Positions 19,013-28,187 of a DNA stretch of 64,000 nucleotides are shown piece after piece (positions within the stretch are counted from its first letter, which is position 1; the number at the start of each line of letters is the position of its first letter). This DNA is from Ramlibacter pallidus (lineage in GTDB: Bacteria > Pseudomonadota > Gammaproteobacteria > Burkholderiales > Burkholderiaceae_C): NCBI RefSeq assembly GCF_015070875.1, contig NZ_JADDIV010000005.1, forward strand, positions 248,001 through 312,000, given 5' to 3'. The translations under genes were made by a program, and so were the position numbers. The notes beneath the pieces are model-generated. The model did no database searches. It was not told where the DNA came from and worked only from the letters and a program-made list of their open reading frames with translations.

Positions 19013-21982
19013 ATGTTGCTCACGAAGAAGTCGGGAGCGGCCTCGGCCCACCCGCGCTCGCCGTTCGTCCACAGCCTGCAGCGCGGCCTGACCTCCGCGA
19101 TCCCCACCATGGACCGGCGCGCGTTCCTGCGCCGCTCCGGCCTCGGCGTAGGCGTCGGCATCGCCGCGGGCTCGCTGACCCTGGTGAAGAAGGCGAAGGC
19201 CGCCGACGGCAAGGGCCCGGCGGTCGGCGAAGGGCGCATCGAGGTCAAGCGCACGGTCTGCTCGCACTGTTCGGTGGGCTGCGCGATCGACGCGGTCGTC
19301 GAGAACGGCGTGTGGGTGCGCCAGGAGCCGGTGTTCGACTCGCCCATCAACCTGGGCGCGCACTGCGCGAAGGGCGCGGCGATCCGCGAGCACGGCCACG
19401 GTGAATTCCGCCTGCGCTACCCGATGAAGCTGGTGGACGGCAAGTACGTCCGCATCCCCTGGGACCAGGCCTACAACGAGATCGTCGCGCGCCTGAACGA
19501 GATCCGCAAGGCGAGCGGGCCCGACGCCGTGTACTGGATCGGCTCCTCGAAGCACAACAACGAGCAGGCGTACCTGATGCGCAAGTTCGTCAGCCTGTAC
19601 GGCAGCAACAACTGCGACCACCAGGCCCGCATCTGCCACTCCACCACGGTGGCCGGCGTGGCGAACACGTGGGGCTACGGCGCCATGACCAACTCGTACA
19701 ACGACATGCAGAACAGCAAGGCTGCGTTGTACATCGGCTCGAACGCCGCCGAGGCGCACCCCGTTTCCATGCTGCACATGCTGCATGCCAAGGAGACGGG
19801 CACGAAGATGATCGTGGTCGACCCGCGCTTCACGCGCACCGCCGCGAAGTCCGACCAGTACGTGCGCATCCGCTCCGGGTCCGACATCCCGTTCCTGTTC
19901 GGCGTGCTGTACCACGTGTTCAAGAACGGCTGGGAGGACAAGAAGTACCTCAACGACCGCGTCTTCGGCATGGACAAGGTGCGCGAGGACGTCATGGCGA
20001 AGTGGACGCCGGACAAGGTCGAGGAGGCCTGCGGCGTGCCCGAGGCCGAGGTGTTCAAGGTCGCCCAGACCATGGCGATGAACCGTCCGTCCACCATCGT
20101 GTGGTGCATGGGCCAGACGCAGCACACCATTGGCAATGCGATGGTGCGCGCCTCGTGCATCCTGCAGCTGGCGCTGGGCAACATCGGGGTCTCCGGGGGT
20201 GGCGCGAACATCTTCCGCGGCCACGACAACGTGCAGGGCGCGACCGACGTCGGGCCGAACCCGGATTCGCTGCCCGGCTACTACGGCATCGTCGAAGGCT
20301 CCTGGCGCCACTTCGCCCGCGTCTGGGGCGTGGACTACGACTGGATCAAGGGCCGCTTCTCCAACCCCGGGATGATGTCCAAGCCCGGCATCACGGTCTC
20401 CCGCTGGATCGACGGCATCCTCGAGAAGAACGAGATGATCGACCAGGACCCCAACCTCAAGGCGGTGGTGTTCTGGGGCCATGCGCCGAACTCGCAGACC
20501 CGCGGCCTCGAGATGAAGAAGGCCATGGACAAGCTGGACCTGCTGGTCGTGATCGACCCGTACCCGTCCGCCACCGCCGCCATGGCGGCCATGCCGGGCA
20601 AGCCCGAAGACCAGAACCCGAACCGCGGCGTGTACCTGCTGCCCGCCGCGACGCAGTTCGAGACCAGCGGCTCGGTGACGGCGTCCAACCGCTCGATCCA
20701 GTGGCGCGAGAAGGTGATCGAGCCGCTGTGGGAAAGCCGCAGCGACCACATGATCATGTACCAGCTGGCCGACAAGCTCGGCTTCGGCAAGGAACTGGTC
20801 AAGAACTACAAGATGCAGAAGGTCAAGGGCATGGACGAGCCCGTGCCCGAGGACATCCTGCGCGAGATCAACAAGTCCGTCTGGACCATCGGCTACACGG
20901 GCCAGAGTCCCGAGCGGCTGAAGGCGCACATGAAGCTCATGGCGCACTTCGACGTGAAGACGCTCAAGGCCAAGGCCAGCGTGAAGGACCCGGTCACCGG
21001 CTACGACATCGCCGGCGACTACTTCGGCCTGCCGTGGCCCTGCTTCGGCAACCCCGAGCTCAAGCACCCCGGTTCGCCGAACCTGTACGACACCACCAAG
21101 CACGTGATGGACGGCGGCGGCTGCTTCCGCGCCAACTTCGGCGTGGAGAAGGACGGCGTGAACCTGCTGGCCGAGGACGGCTCGCATTCGGTCGGCTCCG
21201 ACATCACCACCGGCTATCCCGAAGTCGACCACGTCTTCGTCAAGAAGCTGGGCTGGTGGAACGAGCTCACGCCCGCCGAACAGGCCCTGGCCGAAGGAAA
21301 GAACTGGAAGACCGACCCGTCGGGCGGCCTGATCCGCGTGGTGATGAAGAACCACGGCGTGCACCCGTTCGGCAATGCGAAGGCGCGCGCGGTGGTCTGG
21401 AACTTCCCGGACCCGATCCCGCAGCACCGCGAGGCGCTGTACAGCACCCGGCCCGACCTGGTCGCCAAGTACCCCAGCCACGACGACAAGAAGGCCTTCT
21501 GGCGCCTGCCCACGCTGTACAAGACCCTGCAGCAGCAGAACATCGCCGACAAGCTGCACGAGAAGTTCCCGCTGATCCTCACCTCCGGCCGCCTGGTGGA
21601 GTACGAAGGCGGCGGCGAGGAGACGCGCGCCAATCCCTGGCTGGCGGAACTGCAGCAGGAAGCCTACGTGGAGATCAACCCGAAGACGGCCGCCGCGCGC
21701 AACATCCGCAACGGCGACCGCGTGTGGCTGAAGTCGCCCACCGGCGCGCAGCTGAACGTGCAGGCGATGGTGACCGAACGCGTCGGGCCGGACACGGTCT
21801 GGATGCCTTTCCACTTCTCCGGCCGCTGGCAGGGCGCCGACATGCTGGCGTACTACCCGTCCGGCGCGGCGCCGGTGGTGCGCGGCGAGGCGGTGAACAC
21901 CGCCACCACTTACGGTTACGACTCCGTGACCATGATGCAAGAGACGAAGACGACGATCTGCAACGTCGAGAAGGTCGCGTGA
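19013..21982 (+). CDS. Formate dehydrogenase catalytic (alpha) subunit, cysteine type
   Basis: 989-residue bis-MGD molybdenum or tungsten oxidoreductase that oxidises formate to CO2. A Tat leader (DRRAFLRRSG, residues 34-43) directs it across the inner membrane. The N-terminal [4Fe-4S] motif has Cys 83, 86, 90 and 118. The metal ligand is Cys208 in ARICHSTT (codon tgc at 19634-19636), the position occupied by selenocysteine in E. coli FdnG. The C-terminal MGD-binding domain ends the protein. The first 30 residues precede the Tat motif; a later start at Met33 (PTMDRR) is possible. Partners follow: Fe-S and cytochrome b subunits. Confidence 0.95.
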   Translation: MLLTKKSGAASAHPRSPFVHSLQRGLTSAIPTMDRRAFLRRSGLGVGVGIAAGSLTLVKKAKAADGKGPAVGEGRIEVKRTVCSHCSVGCAIDAVVENGVWVRQEPVFDSPINLGAHCAKGAAIREHGHGEFRLRYPMKLVDGKYVRIPWDQAYNEIVARLNEIRKASGPDAVYWIGSSKHNNEQAYLMRKFVSLYGSNNCDHQARICHSTTVAGVANTWGYGAMTNSYNDMQNSKAALYIGSNAAEAHPVSMLHMLHAKETGTKMIVVDPRFTRTAAKSDQYVRIRSGSDIPFLFGVLYHVFKNGWEDKKYLNDRVFGMDKVREDVMAKWTPDKVEEACGVPEAEVFKVAQTMAMNRPSTIVWCMGQTQHTIGNAMVRASCILQLALGNIGVSGGGANIFRGHDNVQGATDVGPNPDSLPGYYGIVEGSWRHFARVWGVDYDWIKGRFSNPGMMSKPGITVSRWIDGILEKNEMIDQDPNLKAVVFWGHAPNSQTRGLEMKKAMDKLDLLVVIDPYPSATAAMAAMPGKPEDQNPNRGVYLLPAATQFETSGSVTASNRSIQWREKVIEPLWESRSDHMIMYQLADKLGFGKELVKNYKMQKVKGMDEPVPEDILREINKSVWTIGYTGQSPERLKAHMKLMAHFDVKTLKAKASVKDPVTGYDIAGDYFGLPWPCFGNPELKHPGSPNLYDTTKHVMDGGGCFRANFGVEKDGVNLLAEDGSHSVGSDITTGYPEVDHVFVKKLGWWNELTPAEQALAEGKNWKTDPSGGLIRVVMKNHGVHPFGNAKARAVVWNFPDPIPQHREALYSTRPDLVAKYPSHDDKKAFWRLPTLYKTLQQQNIADKLHEKFPLILTSGRLVEYEGGGEETRANPWLAELQQEAYVEINPKTAAARNIRNGDRVWLKSPTGAQLNVQAMVTERVGPDTVWMPFHFSGRWQGADMLAYYPSGAAPVVRGEAVNTATTYGYDSVTMMQETKTTICNVEKVA

Positions 21983-21992
21983 GGAGACTGAC

Positions 21993-22610
21993 ATGGCACG
22001 AATGAAATTCATCTGTGACTCCGAGCGTTGCATCGAGTGCAACAGCTGCGTCACGGCCTGCAAGAACGAACACGAGGTGCCCTGGGGCGTGAACCGCCGC
22101 CGCGTGGTCACGCTCAACGACGGCGTCCCCGGCGAGCGCTCGGTGTCGGTGGCCTGCATGCACTGCTCCGACGCGCCCTGCATGGCGGTCTGCCCGGTCA
22201 ACTGCTTCTACCGCACCGAAGAGGGCGTGGTGCTGCACGACAAGGACACCTGCATCGGCTGCGGCTACTGCAGCTATGCCTGCCCGTTCGGCGCGCCGCA
22301 GTTCCCCGCGGCCGGCACCTTCGGCGTGCGCGGCAAGATGGACAAGTGCACCTTCTGCGCCGGCGGCCCCGAGGCCCACGGCTCGCAGGCCGAGTTCGAG
22401 AAGTACGGACGCAACCGCCTGGCGGAAGGCAAGCTGCCCGCCTGCGCCGAGATGTGCTCCACCAAGGCGCTGCTCGGCGGCGACGGCGACGTGGTCGCGG
22501 ACATCTTCCGCAACCGCGTGCTCAAGCGCGGCAAGGGCGCCGAAGTGTGGGGCTGGGGCACCGCCTACGGTTCCAAGCAGGCCGGCCAGCCGCAGGGAGC
22601 GAAGTCGTGA
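21993..22610 (+). CDS. Formate dehydrogenase iron-sulfur (beta) subunit
   Basis: 205-residue electron-transfer subunit with four [4Fe-4S] motifs, opening CIECNSCVTACKNEHEVP (residues 13-30), then CMHCSDAPCMAVCP, CIGCGYCSYACPFG and KCTFC...CAEMCST. It moves electrons from the catalytic subunit to the cytochrome b subunit. Unlike E. coli FdnH it has no C-terminal transmembrane anchor, and no leader of its own, so it presumably travels with the Tat-exported alpha subunit. GAGGAGAC precedes the ATG; the stop overlaps the GTG of the small lipoprotein gene. Confidence 0.94.
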   Translation: MARMKFICDSERCIECNSCVTACKNEHEVPWGVNRRRVVTLNDGVPGERSVSVACMHCSDAPCMAVCPVNCFYRTEEGVVLHDKDTCIGCGYCSYACPFGAPQFPAAGTFGVRGKMDKCTFCAGGPEAHGSQAEFEKYGRNRLAEGKLPACAEMCSTKALLGGDGDVVADIFRNRVLKRGKGAEVWGWGTAYGSKQAGQPQGAKS

Positions 22611-22837
22611 TCCGCGGCGCGCTCCTCATCGCCCTGGGCACGCTGGCGCTGGCCGGCTGCGCCGAGCGCGAGCAGACCGAAACCGGGATCAAGAGCGACC
22701 AGCAGGCCTTCCAGGGCACCAACCGGCAGCCGCCGTACATGGCGCCCGGCTGGAAGCCGGGCGACCGCGCCGCCTGGGAATCGCACCTGAAGGTGCGGAC
22801 CGTGCAGGGACAGAACGACTATGCCAAGGTTCCTTGA
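22607..22837 (+). CDS. Small lipoprotein encoded between the formate dehydrogenase beta and gamma subunits
   Basis: 76-residue predicted lipoprotein starting at GTG 22607 (VIRGALLIALGTLALAGC; lipobox LAGC). The mature part is hydrophilic, with a PPYMAPGWKPGDRAAWESHL segment. It overlaps the beta-subunit stop and, at its end, the start of the gamma-subunit gene, so translation is coupled to both. Position suggests a periplasmic accessory to the dehydrogenase complex. I do not recognise a named family. Confidence 0.75.
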   Translation: MIRGALLIALGTLALAGCAEREQTETGIKSDQQAFQGTNRQPPYMAPGWKPGDRAAWESHLKVRTVQGQNDYAKVP

Positions 22838-24053
22838 CCTCGTCGTCGCGGCGGCACTGACCTTCGGGGCCGCGGGCATCGCGCTGGCGCAGTCGAACGC
22901 GTCCGCGCCTGCCGGCGGCGGTGCCTCGACGACCACCAGCGCGCCGGCCACGCCGGCCGACGACCCGGCGCCCGCCACCGGCGGCATCCAGGGCCAGAAC
23001 ATCTTCGACGTGAAGCCCGAGGTGAAGCGCGACGCTTCGTCCGAGGCCGGCTACATGCAGCAGAGCAACGGCCAGCGCAACGCCGTGCAGCCCGGCAACA
23101 ATTCGCCCATGTGGCGCGACGTGAAGAACGGCGTGACCGGCTTCACCACGCTGCCTTACCCCGAGGCGGGCAACCTGATCCAGGGCCAGGTGCAGTATCC
23201 GGGCTCGAAGTTCACCACCGCGGGCGAGGCCTGGCGGCAGGTGCGCAACCACTGGATCGTGCCGTACGGTGGCGCGCTGCTGCTGATCGTGGTGCTGGCG
23301 CTGGCGATCTTCTACTTCACCAAGGGCAAGCTCGGCCACGCCGACGTCACGGCCGGCACGGGCCGGATCGAGCGGTTCACGCCCTTCGAGCGCGCCGCCC
23401 ACTGGTCCAACGCCATCGCCTTCGTGATCCTGGCGGTGTCCGGCATCATCATGGCCTTCGGCAAGTTCTTCCTGCTGCCGGTGATCGGCCAGACGCTGTT
23501 CGGCTACTTCACGTACCTGCTGAAGAACCTGCACAACTTCGTCGGCCCGCTGTTCGTGGTGTCGCTGGTGATCATCTTCCTCACCTTCCTGCGCGACAAC
23601 TTCCCGCAGCGCGGCGACCTGCGCTGGCTGGTCAAGCTGGGAGGCCTGATGGGCAAGGGCCCCGAAGTGCCGTCGCACCGCTTCAATGCCGGCGAAAAGG
23701 CCGTGTTCTGGGGCGGCGTGTTCCTGCTGGGAACCATCGTCGTCGCTTCCGGCCTGGTGCTGGACAAGCTGTTGCCCGGCCTTCTGTACGAGCGCGCGAC
23801 CATGCAGCAGGCCCACATGATCCACGCCGTTGCGGCCATGCTGATGATGGCCGTGTTCCTGGGGCACATCTACATCGGCACCATCGGCATGCGCGGCGCC
23901 TACGGCGCGATGCGCCGTGGCTACGTCGGCGAGGAGTGGGCCCGGGAGCACCACGAGTACTGGTACGAGGACATCAAGGCCGGCAAGATCCCCGCCCAGC
24001 GCAGCAAGGCCATGACCATCGTCGACGACACGCAGCGCGTGCGTCCCGTCTGA
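22821..24053 (+). CDS. Formate dehydrogenase cytochrome b (gamma) subunit
   Basis: 410-residue diheme cytochrome b that passes electrons to quinone. It begins with a signal peptide (to about residue 23, ...GIALAQ) and a long Ser/Ala/Pro-rich periplasmic extension of about 120 residues, then hydrophobic helices at about 150-167, 195-215, 230-262, 308-328 and 350-372. Heme-ligand His are in RAAHWSN, NLHNFVG and AHMIHAV. The exported N-terminal extension is longer than in E. coli FdnI and may be where the small lipoprotein or the next gene product docks (inference). It overlaps the lipoprotein gene by 17 nt. Confidence 0.92.
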   Translation: MPRFLDLVVAAALTFGAAGIALAQSNASAPAGGGASTTTSAPATPADDPAPATGGIQGQNIFDVKPEVKRDASSEAGYMQQSNGQRNAVQPGNNSPMWRDVKNGVTGFTTLPYPEAGNLIQGQVQYPGSKFTTAGEAWRQVRNHWIVPYGGALLLIVVLALAIFYFTKGKLGHADVTAGTGRIERFTPFERAAHWSNAIAFVILAVSGIIMAFGKFFLLPVIGQTLFGYFTYLLKNLHNFVGPLFVVSLVIIFLTFLRDNFPQRGDLRWLVKLGGLMGKGPEVPSHRFNAGEKAVFWGGVFLLGTIVVASGLVLDKLLPGLLYERATMQQAHMIHAVAAMLMMAVFLGHIYIGTIGMRGAYGAMRRGYVGEEWAREHHEYWYEDIKAGKIPAQRSKAMTIVDDTQRVRPV

Positions 24054-24063
24054 GGAGATCCGC

Positions 24064-24672
24064 TTGAGCAAGAAACTGGTACTCACCGCCTGCGCCCTCG
24101 CCGCTTCCGGCCTGGCGCTCGCCAAGCTGCCGCCGCTGGACGATGCCGCCAAGGCCAAGGCCGCGGAAACCGCCGCCAAGGCCGCGTGGCAGGCCAAGGT
24201 GGACGCTTTCCAGCTGTGCAAGGTGCAGGACCGCATCGCGTCTCAGTACCGCGGCAAGGCAGGCAGCCGCCCGGCCGGCGCGACGACGACGGCGGGCATG
24301 GTGCCCGCCTCGATGCCCACCACGGCCGCCACGGGCGCCGCGGCGCCTGCAGCAGCCGCGGCGCCTGCGGCGGCCACCACCGCCGCGGCAGCCACACCGA
24401 CGACGCCGTCGAACTCCGGCAACCCGACCACCACGGCACAAGCCGGCGGCACGCCGGTGGCCAACGTGGCCACCGCCCCCACGCTGCCGGCCTGCGCGGA
24501 CCCGGGCCCCTTCGCCTACAACCCGGCGCCGCAGACGCCGCTGGAGACTTCCGGCGCGCACTCGCCGGCCGGCAATGCGGCCGCGCCACCGAGCGTGCGC
24601 CCGGAATCGGCCCAGATGGCCCCGGCCGGCGCCACGACCGAAAAGTCGAAGCAGGCGACCACCAAGCCCTGA
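24064..24672 (+). CDS. Secreted Ala/Thr/Pro-rich protein at the end of the formate dehydrogenase operon
   Basis: 202-residue exported protein starting at TTG 24064 after GAGGAGATC. The signal peptide runs to about residue 20 (...GLALA), followed by a short helical AKAKAAETAAKAAWQAKVDAF segment with LCKVQDRIASQYRGK, a long Ala/Thr/Pro linker (residues 78-140) and a Pro-rich end. Only two Cys remain in the mature part (LCKV and LPACAD). No enzyme motif. It is the last gene before the terminator at 24692, so it belongs with the dehydrogenase genes. Function unknown. Confidence 0.75.
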   Translation: MSKKLVLTACALAASGLALAKLPPLDDAAKAKAAETAAKAAWQAKVDAFQLCKVQDRIASQYRGKAGSRPAGATTTAGMVPASMPTTAATGAAAPAAAAAPAAATTAAAATPTTPSNSGNPTTTAQAGGTPVANVATAPTLPACADPGPFAYNPAPQTPLETSGAHSPAGNAAAPPSVRPESAQMAPAGATTEKSKQATTKP

Positions 24673-24691
24673 GCTTCGACTGCCCGATCGG

Positions 24692-24716
24692 AGGCCGGCC
24701 TTGCGCCGGCCTTTTT
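24692..24716 (+). terminator. Rho-independent terminator of the formate dehydrogenase operon
   Basis: Perfect 8-bp stem AGGCCGGC/GCCGGCCT with a 5-nt CTTGC loop followed by a T tract (TTTTTCGTTT), 19 nt after the stop of the secreted Ala-rich protein gene. Confidence 0.9.
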
Positions 24717-24738
24717 CGTTTGCGGTAGCCTAGGCGCC

Positions 24739-25602
24739 ATGTCCCGCCCCGTCCTGACCCAGGCGCATGCGCCGCTGACCCGCAGCGTCGAGGTGCTGAA
24801 CGCCCACGGGCAGGTGGAGACGATCTCGATCCCGGCCGAGCGGCCCCTGACCGTCTACGTGGACAAGCGCGAGCTGGTCACGCTGATGACGCTGGGCGCC
24901 CATCCCGAATGGCTGGTGCTGGGCTACCTGCGCAACCAGCGGCTGGTGCGCTCGGTCGACGCCGTCGAATCCGTGACGGTCGACTGGGACGTCGGCGCCG
25001 CCGCCGTGAAGACCCACGACGGCATCGACCGCATCGAGGAGCGCACCGCGCATCGCGTGGTCACCACAGGCTGCGGCCAGGGCACCGTCTTCGGAGCGCT
25101 GATGGACGAGATCGAGAACGTGCAGCTCCCCGACGCGCGCCTGTCGCAGGCGCAGCTCTACGCCATCGTCAACGCGATCCGCGTCCAGGAGAGCACGTAC
25201 AAGTCCGCCGGCTCGGTGCATGCCTGCGCGCTGTTCCGCGGCGAGGAGATGCTGCTGTTCGTCGAGGACGTCGGCCGCCACAACGCGATCGACACCATCG
25301 CCGGGTGGATGTGGCTGCAGGAGCCCGCGCGCCTGGACGCCAGCGACACGCCGCTGGTGTTCTACACGACCGGCCGGCTCACCAGCGAGATGGTGATCAA
25401 GTCGGCGCAGATGGGCGTGGCCATCGTCATCTCGCGCAGCGGCATGACGCAGATGGGCCACGAGATCGCGCAGCGCGTGGGCCTGTGCACCGTCGGCCGC
25501 GCGACCGGCAAGCACTTCCTCTGCTACACCGCGCCGGAACGGCTGCTGCTGCAGCCCGAACTCGCCGGCGAGCGCCTGCGTTCGGCCGGCGCGGCCTCCT
25601 GA
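24739..25602 (+). CDS. fdhD: Formate dehydrogenase accessory sulfurtransferase
   Basis: 287-residue protein required to activate formate dehydrogenase by passing sulfur from IscS to the bis-MGD cofactor. Recognised by LVTLMTLGAHPEWLVLGYL, VEDVGRHNAIDT and the C-terminal TTGRLTSEMVIKSAQMG. The active-site loop reads TTGCGQGT with Cys112 only; the second Cys of the E. coli CxxC pair (Cys121/Cys124) is replaced. It has its own start after the terminator: TAGCCT lies 7 nt ahead of the ATG, without a Shine-Dalgarno. Confidence 0.95.
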   Translation: MSRPVLTQAHAPLTRSVEVLNAHGQVETISIPAERPLTVYVDKRELVTLMTLGAHPEWLVLGYLRNQRLVRSVDAVESVTVDWDVGAAAVKTHDGIDRIEERTAHRVVTTGCGQGTVFGALMDEIENVQLPDARLSQAQLYAIVNAIRVQESTYKSAGSVHACALFRGEEMLLFVEDVGRHNAIDTIAGWMWLQEPARLDASDTPLVFYTTGRLTSEMVIKSAQMGVAIVISRSGMTQMGHEIAQRVGLCTVGRATGKHFLCYTAPERLLLQPELAGERLRSAGAAS

Positions 25603-25642
25603 GCCTCACGCCCGCCTCATACTTTTCCGGCACGATGCACCC

Positions 25643-28165
25643 ATGCTCCTGAATTCCGCCTGGTCCCTGGGCTGGCGCACGCTCTGGCGCGACCTGCGCG
25701 CGGGCGAACTGCGCCTGCTGATCGTCGCCGTCACGCTGGCCGTGGCCGCGCTCACGGCCGTGGGCTTCTTCGCCGACCGGCTGAAGGGCGGCCTGGCCCG
25801 CGACGCCCGGCAACTGATCGGCGGCGATGCCGTCGTCGTGAGCGACCAGCCGACGCCGCAAGCCTTCATCGAGCGCGCGAAGTCGCTGGGCCTCCAGAGC
25901 GTGACCACGCTCACCTTCCCGTCGATGGGACGGGCCGGCGAGGCGCAAGGCGGCGCGGGCCGGCTGGTGGCGCTGAAGGTCGTGGAGGACGGCTACCCCT
26001 TGCGGGGCGGACTGCAGACCACGGACCGGCCCGAAGTGGCGGGCAGCCCCACGCGCGACGTGCCGCGTCCAGGGGAAGCCTGGGTCGACAGCGGCCTGCT
26101 CGACGCGCTCGGCCTGAAGATGGGCGACCCCCTGCTGCTCGGCGACGCGCAGCTGCGCATCGTGCGCATCATCACGGTGGAACCCGACCGCGGCAGCGGC
26201 TTCATGTCGTTCGCGCCGCGCGTGATGATCCACGCCGCGGACCTGGCCGCGACGCGCCTGGTGCAGCCGGCCAGCCGCGTCGGCTACCGTTTCGCCGTGG
26301 CGGGTGAGGACCGCGCGGTGCGGCGCTTCGCCGACTGGGCGGACGCCGAGGTGAAGAAGGCGGAGGTGCGGGGCGTCCGCGTCGAGTCGCTCGAAGGCGG
26401 CCGGCCGGAGATGCGCCAGACGCTGGACCGCGCGGAGAAATTCCTGAACCTGGTCGCCTTGCTCGCGGCGCTGCTGAGTGCCGTGGCGGTGGCCCTGGCG
26501 GCGCGCGGCTTCGCGGGCCGCCACCTCGACGACTGCGCCATGCTGCGCGTGCTGGGGCAGAGCCAGCGGACGATCGCCTGGAGCTACGCCTTCGAGTTCG
26601 CCATCATCGGCGTCTTCGCCAGCCTGCTCGGCGTGGCCATCGGTTTCGCCGTGCACTTCGTCTTCGTCGCGCTGCTGGCGGGACTGGTCGAGGCGTCGCT
26701 GCCCGCCGCCAGCCTCTGGCCGCTGGCCTTCGGCCTGGGCATGGGCCTCACGCTGCTGTTCGCTTTCGGCCTGCCGCCGGTGCTGCAGCTGGCGCAGGTG
26801 CCGCCGCTGCGCGTGATCCGCCGCGACGTCGGCAACCTCAAGCCGGCCTCGCTGCTGGTGCTGGGCGTGGGCGTCGCGGGCTTCGCCGCCTTGCTGCTGG
26901 CCGCGAGCAGCGACCTCAAGCTCGGGGGCATCGCGGTGGGCGGCTTCGCCGGCGCGGTGCTGGTGTTCGCGGGCCTGAGCTGGGTGGCCGTCAAGCTGCT
27001 GCGCCGCCTGGTCAACGAAGCCACCGCGCCGCGCTGGCTGGTGCTGGCCACGCGCCAGATCAGCGCGCGTCCGGTCTACGCGGTGGTGCAGACCAGCGCG
27101 CTGGCGGTCGGCCTGCTCGCGCTGGTGCTGCTGGTGCTGCTGCGCACCGACCTCATCGCCAGCTGGCGCCAGGCCACGCCGCCGGACGCGCCGAACCGCT
27201 TCGTGATCAACGTGATGCCGGAGCAAGGCCAGGCCTTCGTGCAGGCGCTGCGCGGTGCCGGCGTGCAGCGCATGGACTGGTACCCGATGTTCCGAGGCCG
27301 CCTGGTGGCCGTGAACGGCCGCAGCGTCGGCCCCGACGATTACGTGGAAGACCGCGCCAAGCGCCTGGTGGACCGCGAGTTCAACCTGTCGTTCGCCGCC
27401 GAACAGCCGCCGCACAACCAGGTGGTGGGCGGGCGCTGGCAGCCGGAAGAGAAGGGCGCCGTCAGCGTGGAGGAGGGCATCGCCACCACGCTGGGACTCA
27501 AGCTGGGCGACACGCTGCGCTTCGACGTCGGCGGCATGACCAACGAGGCGAAGGTCACGTCGCTGCGCAAGGTGGACTGGGGTTCGATGCGCGCGAACTT
27601 CTTCGTGATGTACCCGGTGAGCGAGCTGCCGGACGTGCCCTTCACCTACATGGGCGCCTTCCGCGCGCCGGAGAGCAAGGGCTTCGACAACCAGCTGGTG
27701 CGCAGCTTCCCGAACGTGACCAACGTGGACATGTCCGCGACCATCACGCAGGTGCAGGGCGTGCTGGACAAGGTGATCCGCGCGGTGGAGTTCCTGTTCG
27801 GCTTCACGCTCGCCGCCGGCCTCGTCGTGCTGTTCGCCGCGGTGGCCGCGACGCGCGAGGAGCGCGCGCGCGAGTTCGCGATCATGCGCGCGATGGGCGC
27901 GCGCGGCGCGCTGCTGCGGCAGGTGCAGCGGGCGGAACTGGTGGGCGTCGGCCTGCTGGCCGGCTTCCTGGCGAGCATGGTCGCCTCGGTGGTCGGCTGG
28001 GGCCTGGCGAAGTACGCCTTCGACTTCACCTGGACCGCGTCGCCCTTCGTGCCGCTGGCCGGTGCCGCCGCGGGGGCCTTGCTGGCGCTCGCCGCCGGGT
28101 GGTGGGGCCTGCGCGAGGTGCTGAGCCGGCCGGTGGTGGAAACCTTGCGCAAGGCCGCCGAATAG
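25643..28165 (+). CDS. ABC transporter permease of the YbbP (FtsX-like) family
   Basis: 840-residue inner-membrane protein with two FtsX-like blocks: an N-terminal helix then a large periplasmic domain (about 50-260), three helices (about 270-400), a second set of helices (about 400-500), another periplasmic domain, and three C-terminal helices near 710-830. The final block carries EERAREFAIMRAMGARGALL, typical of MacB/FtsX permeases. The usual ATPase partner (YbbA) and thioesterase TesA are not adjacent. Likely role is lipid or lipoprotein-related export, inferred from the family. Confidence 0.88.
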   Translation: MLLNSAWSLGWRTLWRDLRAGELRLLIVAVTLAVAALTAVGFFADRLKGGLARDARQLIGGDAVVVSDQPTPQAFIERAKSLGLQSVTTLTFPSMGRAGEAQGGAGRLVALKVVEDGYPLRGGLQTTDRPEVAGSPTRDVPRPGEAWVDSGLLDALGLKMGDPLLLGDAQLRIVRIITVEPDRGSGFMSFAPRVMIHAADLAATRLVQPASRVGYRFAVAGEDRAVRRFADWADAEVKKAEVRGVRVESLEGGRPEMRQTLDRAEKFLNLVALLAALLSAVAVALAARGFAGRHLDDCAMLRVLGQSQRTIAWSYAFEFAIIGVFASLLGVAIGFAVHFVFVALLAGLVEASLPAASLWPLAFGLGMGLTLLFAFGLPPVLQLAQVPPLRVIRRDVGNLKPASLLVLGVGVAGFAALLLAASSDLKLGGIAVGGFAGAVLVFAGLSWVAVKLLRRLVNEATAPRWLVLATRQISARPVYAVVQTSALAVGLLALVLLVLLRTDLIASWRQATPPDAPNRFVINVMPEQGQAFVQALRGAGVQRMDWYPMFRGRLVAVNGRSVGPDDYVEDRAKRLVDREFNLSFAAEQPPHNQVVGGRWQPEEKGAVSVEEGIATTLGLKLGDTLRFDVGGMTNEAKVTSLRKVDWGSMRANFFVMYPVSELPDVPFTYMGAFRAPESKGFDNQLVRSFPNVTNVDMSATITQVQGVLDKVIRAVEFLFGFTLAAGLVVLFAAVAATREERAREFAIMRAMGARGALLRQVQRAELVGVGLLAGFLASMVASVVGWGLAKYAFDFTWTASPFVPLAGAAAGALLALAAGWWGLREVLSRPVVETLRKAAE

Positions 28166-28187
28166 CCGGCGGGCGACAATCGCGGGC

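Noticed and set aside
19634..19636. Possible selenocysteine in the formate dehydrogenase catalytic subunit
   Set aside because: The codon is tgc, not tga, so the residue is ordinary Cys208.
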